Part shown: positions 37,602 to 50,700 of the stretch, in pieces | How positions within the stretch are numbered: the stretch's first letter is position 1 | Layout of the letters: each line of letters begins with the position of its first letter | NCBI GenBank assembly: GCA_009746045.1 | Contig: RPFO01000667.1 | Coordinates: 386,721 to 450,720, forward strand | Length of the DNA stretch: 64,000 nucleotides | Direction: 5' to 3' | DNA from: Mesostigma viride | Taxonomy: Eukaryota > Streptophyta > Mesostigmatophyceae > Mesostigmatales > Mesostigmataceae | Made by a program: the position numbers and the translations under genes | Notes under the pieces: generated by a model | Told to the model about the DNA's origin: nothing | Databases searched by the model: none | The model's input: only the letters and a program-made list of their open reading frames with translations

Positions 37602-37797
37602 ATGAGGCCAGTGAACCATCATCATAAGGGGCCAGCGAGCCATAATTTCAATGCACAAGGCTACACATCTCCATCACCATTCATATTCATCATCCTGAAC
37701 GACTCGAACACGCGGACAAGATAACGGCAGGCTCCAGCTACCATGGTCCGGATTCTCCCGATTTCTGGACTGCGCTGGTTGTCTCCTTGACAAGGGG
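37602..37797 (+). mobile_element. SINE-like repeat, 5'-truncated copy C
   Basis: The last roughly 190 bp of the element (from GCCATAATTTCAATGCACAA) with the same 3' end (GCTGGTTGTCTCCTTGA). It abuts the right end of the inverted-repeat element at 36.93-37.59 kb. Confidence 0.75.
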
Positions 37798-37886
37798 TAC
37801 GTGTCAGTGGCCTGCCACCTACACCATCATCATACTAGGTGACCAGTGATCCGCGGTACCCCGACGGGACAGCGTGATTATATCAT

Positions 37887-38480
37887 ATGTGGCCTGTGAT
37901 CAGTCTACGTTCACTTCCCGACGTCTGCGAGGACGACCTGACGACACGGATAGGCATGGCGTGGGCGCAACTCCATGACCACCGCCGCTGGTGGAGCAAC
38001 CCCGCCCTACCCCGGATCGTCAAGCGTGACCTCTTCAAGGTTGTCATTCTGACAATCCTGACCTACGGCGCCGAGACCTGGACACTGACGCAGAGCTGGA
38101 GCAACGACTCGACGGCAGCCTCACCAAGATGCTTAATGCTGCGCAAGGCCCTTAACATCCCCTTTGGTTTGCACATTAGTAATGAGGATTTGTACTCTGA
38201 TTTGCCCTAAGTTTCCCACATTCTTAGGCACAGGCGCCTGGGCCTAGCAGGGCACCTCAGTGGCCCGCACAGATCAGGTAGACACATCAGACAGACTTGC
38301 TGGCACCAAGCCCGCCCCGAGCCTGGACGTTTTGTCCTCACCTGGCGTGCCCCAGGCCGCGCGCGGCATGAGGGCCGCCATGCACCCGGCCGTGGACTTT
38401 CCGTGATAGACTAGGCATGGACATGTGCCACCCTAGCTAGACGAGACGGGCTCACACACGGGCAGTCTCCTGGTTTGTCG
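37887..38480 (+). pseudogene. LINE ORF2 C-terminal fragment plus 3' UTR
   Basis: Degraded 3' end of a non-LTR retrotransposon. In pieces of frame it reads DDLTTRIGMAWAQLHDHRRW and LTILTYGAETWTLTQ, which is the thumb/C-terminal region after the RT core of LINE ORF2 proteins, then FGLHISNEDLYSDLP and further remnants. The same sequence, including the shared non-coding tail (GCATGGACATGTGCCACCCTAG), occurs inverted at 60.2-59.44 kb. 5'-truncated and frameshifted. Confidence 0.8.
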
Positions 38481-38879
38481 ATCTGTAACATATGGATGGA
38501 GGCAGATGGTTCGCAAGGATGGATGGCAAGTAGTGATGAAGGAGACCACCCCCAAGTCTGTGGGGGCTCCTGCATGTGACCAAGTTTGGCATTCTTAGCG
38601 ATTTGGGCCGTGGTGCCCACAATCCTGTAACTAGGAACTAGATAGCTAGCGTCATCCATTCCATCCCATGTTCCCCTCCCACTGAGGACTTATGCTCACG
38701 TGACGCATGCAGTCACGTATTAAGTAATCAGTCTCCGTGATTCTTGTTAATTAATTGATTAAATTAAGCGGGGCAGAGAGTACTTGCCCTATAAATATGG
38801 TGGTGTATTATGTATGTCAGTCAGTGCAATCTGCACCATATCCTGGCCATAGTCCCTTGATCCCACCTCACAGCACGTC

Positions 38880-40652
38880 ATGACCGCTGACCTCAGCATC
38901 CTGCCGAGCCACACGCTTGTAGACCTTTTTGCCAAAGGCACCAAGTTTCGGCCGTGGGTCCAGCGCACGTGTGCCAAAGAGGTGAATGCACTGCTCTCCA
39001 CATCACTGCGCAAATTTTGCAATGCCATGAGCACGGACCTACAGCTTGCTCCCCTTGCCATGGAACCGTGGTTTCGCGCCGTCATTCACGAATGCAATGC
39101 ACGTCTCACCAGGCTTGATTACCGTCTCCAGCAGGTCCACCGCACCACCTGGCTCAACACCACAGATAAAGCACTTCTTGACCACTTCAAGCAGGACTTT
39201 ATCATCACGTGTGTTGACAAGAGTGCCAACAACTTTGCTTTCATATGCAAGAAGCACTACCTTGCTACTTTGCAACACGAGTTGGCGTCCAGCCCTACCT
39301 ATGTTCAGCGTGCACAGTCCACCGCCAGTATCACCGCTGCTCATCGGGCTTTTCTGCACAGCCAAAACATTTTTGCTCGGGCATTCCTTAAGCGGCAGCG
39401 ACGCGCCACCACCACTACGTTCCCATATCTGTATCTCACTCTTAAGCTGCACAAAACTCCTGTTGCTTTGCGCACCATTGCTGCGTCGCATTCAGCCCCA
39501 CTGATGCCTCTCTCGAAACTCATCTGCCATGCTTTGAATGCTCTTCTCCCCGAAGCCAATGCATTATGGGTGGAGGTGCTGTCGAATGCCGGGTATGAAT
39601 GCGCTGGTAGTTGGATCGTCATAGACTCAGCCCAAGTACGCCTACGCCTTGCCGCCCTTAGCCGTTCTAAGACAGCAGCAGAGAAACGTATACCTATGCC
39701 CATAGCCACCTATGATTTCACCACTCTATATACCACACTAGATTTGCACGATTTGAAAGCTCGTTTAGATAGCCTCCTTACTCGTCTGTATGCACGTAGG
39801 CCTCACGGGCGCAACCACCTGCACGTGCGTGTTTCTCAGACCAAGCCCACGGCAACGTGGCTCTCAGGGATCGCGGCAGGTGCTATCGTGCGGGATGGTT
39901 ATAATTATATTATCACGAAGGCTGACCTTGTCCATTGGATCTCTTATCTTGTTGATAACACCTTCATCTGTTTTGCGGGCAATGTATACCAACAAGCTAT
40001 CGGCATCCCTATGGGCACTAACTGTGCCGGGCTCCTTGCAAACCTCTATCTATACACTTATGAGCTTGCATTCATGGAGAATCTCATTGCCTCAAACGAT
40101 GATGTTCTCATCAGGCGTTTTATCCATACATGTCGATACATTGATGATGTCATCGCTTTCGACAACCCTGATTTCGCAACCCATTTGTATATCACCGCTG
40201 GTCTGCCTGGCATCTACCCGCAAGCGTCCCTCACATTAAAGCTCACGTCGGAGGATACTCATTGCAATTACCTCGATCTTAACATTACCCATAACAAGAA
40301 GGGCTGGCGTACGGCTATCTATGATAAGCGCAAGGATCCTAAATACCAGCAAATTCCTTTTATTCGTTACCCCGATATTCACAGTCTCCTTTCCCACACA
40401 GCAAAATATGGTGTTGTTCTTTCTCAGTTACATCGTTTTTCCCGTCTTTGTTCTTATCGTGTTGATTTCATCACGACTCTTGTTGAACTCTTGCAGCGTT
40501 TATTGGTCAAAGACTATGACCGAGCCATTATGCTCCGTCAAGTCCGATGTTTTTTGCAACGTCACCCACATCTGTTCGGTGCTGCCCCTTGGCACAAGCT
40601 CTACAAACAGGTCGTGGACCGGCTGGATCGCATAGTATCTCCGCACATCTGA
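38880..40652 (+). CDS. Intact stand-alone reverse transcriptase (retroelement ORF)
   Basis: A single uninterrupted 590-aa frame with a complete reverse-transcriptase core. Motif A is YDFTTLYTTLD near residue 277, motif B IGIPMGTNCAGLLANLYLY near 374, and the catalytic CRYIDDV near 419. KLHKTPVALRTIAAS precedes motif A. After the RT core it ends with FSRLCSYRVDFITTLVELLQ and a basic tail. No endonuclease (GIY-YIG, APE or restriction-like), protease or RNase H domain is seen. The GIPMGTNC/YIDD form belongs to a widespread class of RT ORFs that I place loosely near Penelope-like elements; the clade is uncertain. Unlike the LINE pieces around it, it has no frameshift or stop, so it is either recently active or under selection. 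The start is the first ATG. Confidence 0.85.
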   Translation: MTADLSILPSHTLVDLFAKGTKFRPWVQRTCAKEVNALLSTSLRKFCNAMSTDLQLAPLAMEPWFRAVIHECNARLTRLDYRLQQVHRTTWLNTTDKALLDHFKQDFIITCVDKSANNFAFICKKHYLATLQHELASSPTYVQRAQSTASITAAHRAFLHSQNIFARAFLKRQRRATTTTFPYLYLTLKLHKTPVALRTIAASHSAPLMPLSKLICHALNALLPEANALWVEVLSNAGYECAGSWIVIDSAQVRLRLAALSRSKTAAEKRIPMPIATYDFTTLYTTLDLHDLKARLDSLLTRLYARRPHGRNHLHVRVSQTKPTATWLSGIAAGAIVRDGYNYIITKADLVHWISYLVDNTFICFAGNVYQQAIGIPMGTNCAGLLANLYLYTYELAFMENLIASNDDVLIRRFIHTCRYIDDVIAFDNPDFATHLYITAGLPGIYPQASLTLKLTSEDTHCNYLDLNITHNKKGWRTAIYDKRKDPKYQQIPFIRYPDIHSLLSHTAKYGVVLSQLHRFSRLCSYRVDFITTLVELLQRLLVKDYDRAIMLRQVRCFLQRHPHLFGAAPWHKLYKQVVDRLDRIVSPHI

Positions 40653-40755
40653 ACCCTGTGATGCCAGATCTCCTTTGCGGCCGTTCCGAGCTTGGCACTG
40701 GATTCGTTGTCCACATCGTCGCGTCGCTGCCGCAACACGATGTTTTCTGGCATCC

Positions 40756-41216
40756 GCGGGCTTTTGGTTCCCGCCGCACATTTGAAAGTGCTGTCCTCCG
40801 GCTTTTTGCCTTTGCACCGTGTGCAGTTCTTGGACGTTTGGAATCATGGCATGGCTAACGTGATGACTGACTAGCTAGACCTTTTCAGTGGTTTTCCATT
40901 TGCGGGTATTTCCTCGTAAATGGTGGGAGAGCGATCGCAGCAATGGTGCTCACCACTAGACACTCCCGGCCAGTTAGGCTAGAAACACACGCCCTGATCA
41001 AGCATGCTGTTTCCGGCCCCACCGTCTAGGTCATCTAGTCGCTCCACACGTAAGCCAGCCATAATTTCAATGCACAAGGATACACATTTCCATCACCATT
41101 CATCTTCATCATCCTGAACGACTCGAAAACGCGGAAAAGATAACGGCAGGCTCGAGCTACCATGGTCCGGATTCTCCCGATTTCTGGCCTGCGCTGGTTG
41201 TCTCTTTGATAGTATT
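40756..41216 (+). mobile_element. SINE-like repeat, near full-length copy A
   Basis: About 460 bp beginning GCGGGCTTTTGGTTCCCGCC and ending GGTTGTCTCTTTG. Most of it matches, inverted, the repeat at 56.15-56.67 kb. It has no coding capacity. It lies 100 bp after the intact RT ORF, so it could be that element's tail, but the second copy sits inside an unrelated LINE. Confidence 0.75.
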
Positions 41217-41589
41217 GCGGTCCAAACGGGCAGTTGGCAAGTTGTATAGCTTCTCTTACTGGTAGTTCATTCAAGAAAGACACCACAACACCTAGCTCTC
41301 ATTCAATAGGAATCTCCCAAACCAAAGTTGGGGTGGGCTCCTGGCAGTATAACTGCTGCATTTGCATGGCCCTTGCCATTGCCTCGGGTGAAGTCAGCTG
41401 TTTGATCCGCTCCCTGCAACCATCAAGCCAGTGAATGGCCACGATGCAGACCAGTTTGCAGTTAGCTGGCAGAATCTCCACAATGGAGGGGGTATCAAAT
41501 GTCACCGCTCCATTGTACGTTGGTACCAGCAACATATCCATGATACAACTGGCACATGCCTGAGAAAGCACAACCGGGGGGCGCTTGCA

Positions 41590-42605
<1,016 letters not shown>

Positions 42606-42699
42606 CACGCATATGCACTCATGCAAATACGCTAGAAATGGGAGACCTTGAACGTACAGGCATTAATTAATTTATTTAGTAATTATTTAATCTATTTAT

Positions 42700-42905
42700 A
42701 TTATATTTATTTATGTACACGCCCAGGCGTTAATGCACGTTCGGGCATTAAGTAATTAATGTACAAGTAGACTGTGTCACGTAAGCAAAAGTCCTCAGGG
42801 GGGGTGAAGATGGGATGGGGTGGATGGATCTAGCTCTCTCGCTTCTACTTACAGGGTTGCGGGCACCACGGCCCGCATCGCCATGGTTGCAAAATTGGGT
42901 CACAC
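42700..42905 (+). repeat. Dispersed repeat related to 1236-1510
   Basis: GTAGACTGTGTCACGTAAGC, GATGGGATGGGGTGGATGGA and CTTACAGGGTTGCGGGCACC in the same order as at 1.24-1.5 kb, with one unit instead of four. An inverted copy lies at 38.60-38.79 kb. Confidence 0.65.
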
Positions 42906-43563
42906 TCGGAGCCCCCACCAATATACGGGCATGCATGGAATCAATAAGGCTTCATTGCCCATGAGGGAAAGCCTCCAGCTATAACTGAATGCAACAACTA
43001 TCACAGCTCTTGAAGCCCATTTCTGCAACTAACGTTCTTAATGGCCACCGCATGCTGACTATTGATTTGCCGTGCGCCAGAAGGCGGCACATTTTCCAGC
43101 TAGTCTACACGTATTGTACTGAACATTTATCCGAACGCTCACTGGGGCGCTAGGCACTGCTGCCAGCAGCCAAGTGGACGTTCAGAGAAGCTAGAAGCTA
43201 GACTTCGCGAATCTATGGTAGAATTGGTCACAAGTTTGTGCGCATCCTGGGTTCACGTGGGCGATCCTTCCACAGAAGTAAGTGGTCAGATTTGCCTAGT
43301 TCTAGTAGTGAAAAGAGTGACGACTGTGCCTCTAGTAGAATAAGAGCGAAGACTTATTACTTCTAATAGTAGAAGTACTCGGTGTGTGGGTGTGGGTGCT
43401 GAGGAAAGAAGGCACTAAATGTCTAGGAGGGAAATATGCACAATGTCACTCCCGGAAGAGCGTTCAATATGATGAGCGTGCCGCTATGATGGGAAAAAAA
43501 TGAAGACGATAGAAACGTACTACGTGCGTGAGTGCTCATGAGGATTTCACACACGGTTAATAG

Positions 43564-44743
43564 TTATCTGATTGATCCATTAACAGCCATAACGTTTGTT
43601 ATTGTGACAACTGTTGCGATTCTAGTTCTGGAGGGGCAACGTCGCGAAGTTGCGAGCATTGATAATGAAAGCGAGGACGAGGTACGTACTCGGTGTGTGG
43701 GTGTGTGCTGAGGAAGGAGGGGACGCCAGGGTCCTTTGCCATCTTGCCCAGCTTCTGCGTGTGTCAGCACGTACATCCACAGGTGACAGGGGAAGTCGAA
43801 GCAGGCGGGGCCACGGGCGAGCAGATGGCCAGAATACTGAGCGCCATACACTAACAATGCTAACAGACAGCTATGACCAGCAAACAGTAACAATGCTAAC
43901 AGACAGCTATGACCAGCATACACTAACAATGCTAACAGACAGCTATGACCAGCAAACAGTAACAATGCAAACAGACAGCTATGACCAGCAAACAGTAACA
44001 ATGCTAACAGACAGCTATGACCAGCAAACAGTAACAATGCTAACAGACAGCTATGACCAGCATACACTAACAATGCTAACAGACAGCTATGACCAGCAAA
44101 CAGTAACAATGCTAACAGACAGCTATGACCAGCAAACAGTAACAATGCTAACAGACAGCTATGACCAGCAAACAGTAACAATGCTAACAGACAGCTATGA
44201 CCAGCAAACAGTAACAATGCTAACAGACAGCTATGACCAGCAAACAGTAACAATGCAAACAGACAGCTATGACCAGCAAACAGTAACAATGCTAACAGAC
44301 AGCTATGACCAGCAAACAGTAACAATGCTAACAGACAGCTATGACCAGCAAACAGTAACAATGCAAACAGACAGCTATGACCAGCAAACAGTAACAATGC
44401 TAACAGACAGCTATGACCAGCAAACAGTAACAATGCTAACAGACAGCTATGACCAGCAAACAGTAAGGATGGATAAACAAACCATGAGTACACATGACGG
44501 TCACGATAACAAGGAAAAAAAAATATTTTTAAAGTACTGTCGAAAGAAACATCTTGCGCAAGAGCCGGATGCAACCGACCTTGTGCGCGCTCGCTGCGCC
44601 GTACGGGTTGAAGCATGCCGAAGCCATGAGCAGCAACCCGATGAGGTCCGCCTCCAGCTCTTGCCTGCAGTTATAAAACCAGTGCCACCCAATAAAAACG
44701 AAAACGAGGACACGAACGCGCGCACACAACACACGCACACACA

Positions 44744-44791
<48 letters not shown>

Positions 44792-47700
44792 TAACAAATA
44801 AATAAATGAAGACCAAGCAAGTCAGAACATACGCCATGTACAGCTAGCCAAAGAGGTCTGCCTTTCTGCCTCCAGCCCTTGCGTGAGCGCAAACACGAAC
44901 CTAGGTCGAGCCACGGTCCCAAACAACAAGAACGATAGGACTCCCACCTGCCAGCGAGATAACGAGCGCCGGGAAGACGGATGCCAGCAGAAAGGGGATA
45001 AGCGGCGCGCATCGGAAAGGATGAGCAGGCAATGCAATCAGGGGCTGCGTTCCATTGTCGTCAGAAAGCAACAAACGTGAAAACGCTAGCTGCCCAAATC
45101 TGAGATTCCGCGGAACACAGAAAGTAAGAAAGCCTAGAAGCTACCAGCAAGGAATCGAACATAGGACCTTTGGCATGATTTCCCGGCTGTGTGAGTCTCC
45201 CGATCCGAAGGCATCTCACTTCACGTTTCGAAACAGCCCAACTGCGAAAAACCTCTTTACCGGAGAGGGGTGCCAATATGTCCGATATTGCTGAATCTAT
45301 AGAAGATGACTCACCACTAGACCTAAGTGCGCAGTAGGGGCTGCGTTACAGAACGCATCAGGGACAAAGAAGAGAGGACCACAAAGAAATAGGGACACGG
45401 CTTAGCAGGGCATATCCTATGGGGAAATAAGAGGAAGATCAATCTAATAAGGGGAAAAAAGAGGGAAACGCTAGGCCCTTCCCTACCTGTAATTTCCCCA
45501 TTACACAACTGGGCTCTTATATTATCAATTATTAACATGCAGCTAGCCAGGTTTGTAATGCAACAACTAACTCTCATTTCCTTACTCTACTTACCAATAC
45601 TCTGCTTACCAATACTAATAACAACAATAATAGCCCCGCCCTCTGCTTACCAAAAACCTGGAGCTCCGCCCACTCTTGTCCGCCCACTCCCGACTGCCTT
45701 ACTACGTGGTAGTCGTGGTCGGAAAAAGGAAAAAGAAAAAGGGCCGCCATCTCTACAACCATCTCTATCCATTTACCTGCGAGAGAAGGGGAGCGTGAGG
45801 CCGATGTCCAGCAGCGTGCCGACCCCTCCAGGGTGTATGCCCGTCACTGCAAAGAGGACGAGCTTGAGGAGGTTGATAAGGGAGCGTGACGTCAGCGACT
45901 CGGCGTTGTGGCGCGCGACCGCGTGGCCCACCTGCGGCCACGTAGGGTGATGACACCAGGGGGAAAAGGCTTGTTAGCAACAAGGTATAACCATACCCAC
46001 ATAGGTGTGGTGCGCGACCATGCGGCCCATTTCTGGCAGCGGCCAAATATGATGATAACAATAGGAAAAAACAGTGTATTGGCAACGGAGAAAAGAATAC
46101 CAAATATACAGTATATTGATAACAAAGAAAAGAATACCAAACATGTGGACTGTGTGGCCCACCTGCGGCCATAATTATGATGACATGCACATTGGAAAAT
46201 GCCCTTAAGATAAGATTGGAACACGCCACCGCATGGCTCACCTACATATACTCCCAACGGAGTTATGTTATACTAATTAATTAAATAATTAATTAATGGC
46301 TCACCTACATATACTCCCAACGGAGGTATGTTACTAATTGATTAATTAATTAATTAATTAATTAATGGCTCACCTACATATACTCCCAACGGAGGTATGT
46401 TACTAATTTACTAAGTAATTAATGGCTCACCTACATATACTCCCAAAGGAGTTATGTTACTAATTAACTAATTAATTAATGGCTCACCTACATATACTCC
46501 CAAAGGAGCTATGTTTCTAATTAATTAATTAATTAATGGCTCACCTGCGCCGAGATACGATGGCGATGCGAACCAAGGAGACCCATTCAGGAAAAATTGC
46601 CAACCATAGCTGAACAAGATATGCATGCAGCCAAGAAAAGCATGGGAAAGCCTTCAGAAAAAACCTTATTCTTCAGGGGATTAAGCACCGACCGGCGCCC
46701 TCTCCAAGCCACAGCGCTATCGCTAGTTGATGACCTATTCTCATTTCTCAATGTATCTATGAATAACCTCAACTGCTCAGGTATAGTTACTATGTCGGGG
46801 ACCGACATTTGGTGAGCTATTCTCATTATATCTATGACTAACCTGCCGAGCTGAGAATGCAGCGCCGTGCAGCAAACACGATTATGTGAAAAGCATTTTG
46901 CGCGAGCGGCACTTGTAGGGTCGGGAGTGGATAGGGGCGAGTAGTCTGAAGGGGCACCGAATGGACCGCTCGATGCCGCACACTTGGCCTTGCCTGGTCC
47001 GGAGGAAGGCGGCCAAGGGGACGTGCTAGACCTGCTACCTCCGGGTGGGGAGATCTTGTGAGTAAAATGGTGCGGAGGCCGTGTCCGGTCGAATGGATCA
47101 CGCACAAGTCCACGCGCGTAGCGGGCAGGTGTCGTATTGGAGGTCCCGCGTGTTTGAATTGTGTGTGTGGAGCGGGGGATTTTGGGTGGATATTTTCAGG
47201 AGGGGCCGCCCACAGTGAATGGCGCTTCCGCCGTAGGGAAGCCAGATGGTCGTCAGCGGCTGATTGTCAATAATCGCCCTTGCAACTTCGTACCAGGCGA
47301 CCCCCCGCCCCCTTGTATACCGCACCTTGCGGTTCTCGTGTTGAGGGAACTGTCGGCCCGCGTTGGGGAGGGCGTTTTGGGGGCGGATCCAGATCACCCC
47401 AAGTACACACCGGCTGATTGTGAATCCGCTCCGGATTCCTATACAACAGCCTCCGCCTGCCTACTTGTCTGCGGGCGGTGGGTGTCATTCACCAGCGGGG
47501 CGGGGATATGATGCCTCATGCCTGTACCTGAGCGTGCGGAGGCGGTCAACGCCGCTATTACCAGGATGTTAGATCACGGTTTCACCTACTACTACCCAAG
47601 CCCATCTCACCTCGTGCGCTACCACATTAATTTTGGTAACGGCTGGCTTGTCGCATCGCTACATTTCACCTGCAAAAAGGTATGCTCGTCTCACCTCGTG

Positions 47701-50700
47701 CGCCACCACGGCCGCCAGCTCATCGTCATTGAATGCGTGCAGCAGGGAGGAGAAGACGACCACCTGGGCGCAAGCTCGCCGCGGGAGATCAAAGGAAGGG
47801 GCATGAGAAGCAACAAGGACATAACCAAAGGAAGGGACGTGAGAACCAAGAAGAAAACGCAGGCATTCCAAACGGCCCTCATGCAACATAGCAGCTCTAA
47901 TTCATACAATAAAGTAATAAATCATAAATAAAAATACAACTCAACTTCCAGGAGTTTGTCTACCTATTGCTAAGGTGAGACCAACAAGCATATTTTTGCA
48001 TGACACACAGAAGTAATACCAACACGAAGTTCACTTTGAAGAGGTTTGTAAGGACGCCTAACCGGCCTGCCATTCTGGTAATACTTGAATCCTTAACATT
48101 ATGAACCTCTGGCAAGAGGTGTGTGGCTATTACCTTTGACCATCACGCCCCCCGGCACCACGACGCACTTGCCTGCGAGGTCCAGGGCCTAGGGACACAC
48201 GGTATCGCGAGCCTTCAAGTACATGCACCAGAGAATAATTGATTATCATTCGCTCACCTTCCTCACCCTCACCATCCGCCTCGCCCCCCTTCTGGCGGCG
48301 CCCTATGATATAATACGTGCAATCGAGCACACAACTATCGAGTATTGAAACCGCTTATGAGAGATGGTAGGTGAGATGTGACCGATGGGGTAGCAGATTG
48401 GGAAGGTGAGATGTAGCAGATGGGGAAGGTGAGATGTAGCAGATGGGGAAGGTGAGATGTAGCAGATGGGGAAGGTGAGATGTAGCGGATGGGGAAGGTG
48501 AGATCTAGCGGATGGGGAAGGTGAGATGTAGCAGATGGGGAAGGTGAGATGTAGCAGATGGGGAAGGTGAGATGTAGCAGATGGGGAAGGTGAGATGAAG
48601 CAGATGGGGAAGGTGAGATGTAGCAGATGGGGAAGGTGAGATGTAGCAGATGGGAAGGTGAGATGTGGCAGATGGGGAAGGTGAGATGTAACAGATGGGG
48701 AAGGTGAGATGTAGCAGATGGGGAAGGTGAGATGTAGCAGATGGGAAGGTGAGATGTGGCAGATGGGGAAGGTGAGATGTAACAGATGGGGAAGGTGAGA
48801 TGTAGCGGATGGGGAAGGTGAGATGTAGCAGATGGGAAGGTGAGATGAAACAGATGGGGAAGGTGAGATGTGGCAGATGGGGAAGGTGAGATGTAGCAGA
48901 TGGGGAAGGTGAGATGAAACAGATGGGGAAGGTGAGATGAAACAGATGGGAAGGTGAGATGTAGCAGATGGGGAAGGTGAGATGAAACAGATGGGAAGGT
49001 GAGATGAAACAGATGGGGAAGGTGAGATGTAGCAGATGGGGAAGGTGAGATGAAACAGATGGGGAAGGTGAGATGTAGCAGATGGGAAGGTGAGATGAAA
49101 CAGATGGGGAAGGTGAGATGTAGCAGATGGGGAAGGTGAGATGTAGCAGATGGGGAAGGTGAGATGAAACAGATGGGGAAGGTGAGATGAAACAGATGGG
49201 GAAGGTGAGATGTAGCAGATGGGAAGGTGAGATGAAACAGATGGGGAAGGTGAGATGTAGCGGATGGGGAAGGTGAGATGAAACAGATGGGATGATGGGT
49301 GACAAATACCCTAAACCCTAAACCCTAAACCCTAAACCCTAAACCCACCTACCCACCTTGCCCCCCGGCAGCACAAACGCGTTCGCCTCCTTGCTTTGGA
49401 TCACGTTGAACTCCCAGCGCATGTCCTTCAGGTGCTCGCAGTCCGGGTTCTGGATCACCGCTTGTCGACAGATCTCGGTCGCCACGCGATGAAGTCGGCG
49501 CACGGCGGGGTGGTTGGGGGGCAGCACCTCGCTCTTATGCTCTGACAGGATCTGTTGCGACAGTGACAGTTGATACATGTGACAAGTTCAAAACGTGACA
49601 AGCTGAAAACGTGAAAGTGAGAAACAAACATAGGGTCATAGCATGGCGACCGCCAGGTTGTAAACTCCCCCTAAGCACCTCGTGGTGGTGCTCCGAACGA
49701 ATGGTATGCCACAGGAACGTCCCCACCATTTTAAGCGAAGCATGCCCGCTACCATTTTAAGCGGCTGACACCCATTACCATTTTAAGCGAAGCGTACTTG
49801 TGGTATCATTCGCTGGCACGACAGCGACAGCAGGGTTCGGATTTAGGTCATGCATCCTACCCTCATACAACAGCAAATGGCACCCGTGGCACGACAGCGA
49901 CAGCAGGGTTCGACCGGGTGGGGGCCATGGGGCGGATCCATCCCTTGAAAATGATCCCATGACACCGATACCTTGACGCGGATACCTGGAAATGAACACC
50001 TTGGGCAGAAAGGAACTTGTGCGCCTGCTAGTGCAGAGTGTAGAGACACTGCGCACACTCGTCAGCACAAACCAGCCATTAATAATCGCGATGACCAGTA
50101 GTAGTGAACCAGTAACAGTACTACCGCCACAATCAGTACATATACATGCCACGGCGTTGTAAGTACAGGACGGCTCCGTCAATACAAATAATACAAGCGG
50201 CAGACAAAGTTCGATTTAATATATAGCGTTCAGCTTAATCTTGCAGGAACTACCTTTGGACACATCAGGGATCACGTGCCTCTGCGTGAAATCAGTGTGA
50301 CGCGTACACCACCCGGAAACATACCAGAGAGACACACAGAAAAGTTGACGTGGGAAAAAGGAAAAAAAAAAAAAAAAAACCAAAAAAAAAAACCATGGTA
50401 ACCAGAGCGATACTTTCTAACCAAAAAGGCAAAGCAAAGGCAACAAACCAGAAACGACAAACATAACAAAAAACGATGCGAGCATACAAACGATGATGGT
50501 AATCAAGCAAGTACTTGTATAAAGTTATTATAATTTACAGTTAGTCAACTAAATTACTATAGGATAATTCCTGGGAGAGACAAAATCTGAAGCCTCACAT
50601 TCATAGAATCACACTAACTGGCATCCCATCGAGGGACCAGGGACCCAGATCCCTTACCATGCGATAGAGCTCTTCGCCCATGGCTCTTTCCTGCTCGACA

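Noticed and set aside
40652..40756. Reading the SINE-like repeat after the RT ORF as that element's own 3' UTR
   Set aside because: The same repeat with the same ends is inserted in an unrelated LINE at 56.15 kb, so it is treated as an independent element, though a link is not excluded.
43650..44801. 383-codon plus-strand frame with the 12-aa repeat YDQQTVTMLTDS
   Set aside because: The 36-bp minisatellite stays open because its period is a multiple of three. It lies antisense in an OMA1 intron.
48130..48195. Exon-like segment (LAGKCVVVPGGVMVK) between OMA1 exons 3 and 4
   Set aside because: It has plausible splice sites, but exons 3 and 4 join perfectly without it (LPGGK then VVVFSSLL). 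It may be another decayed exon echo.
49311..49346. Chromosome end
   Set aside because: The telomere-type units are internal, with OMA1 exons on both sides.
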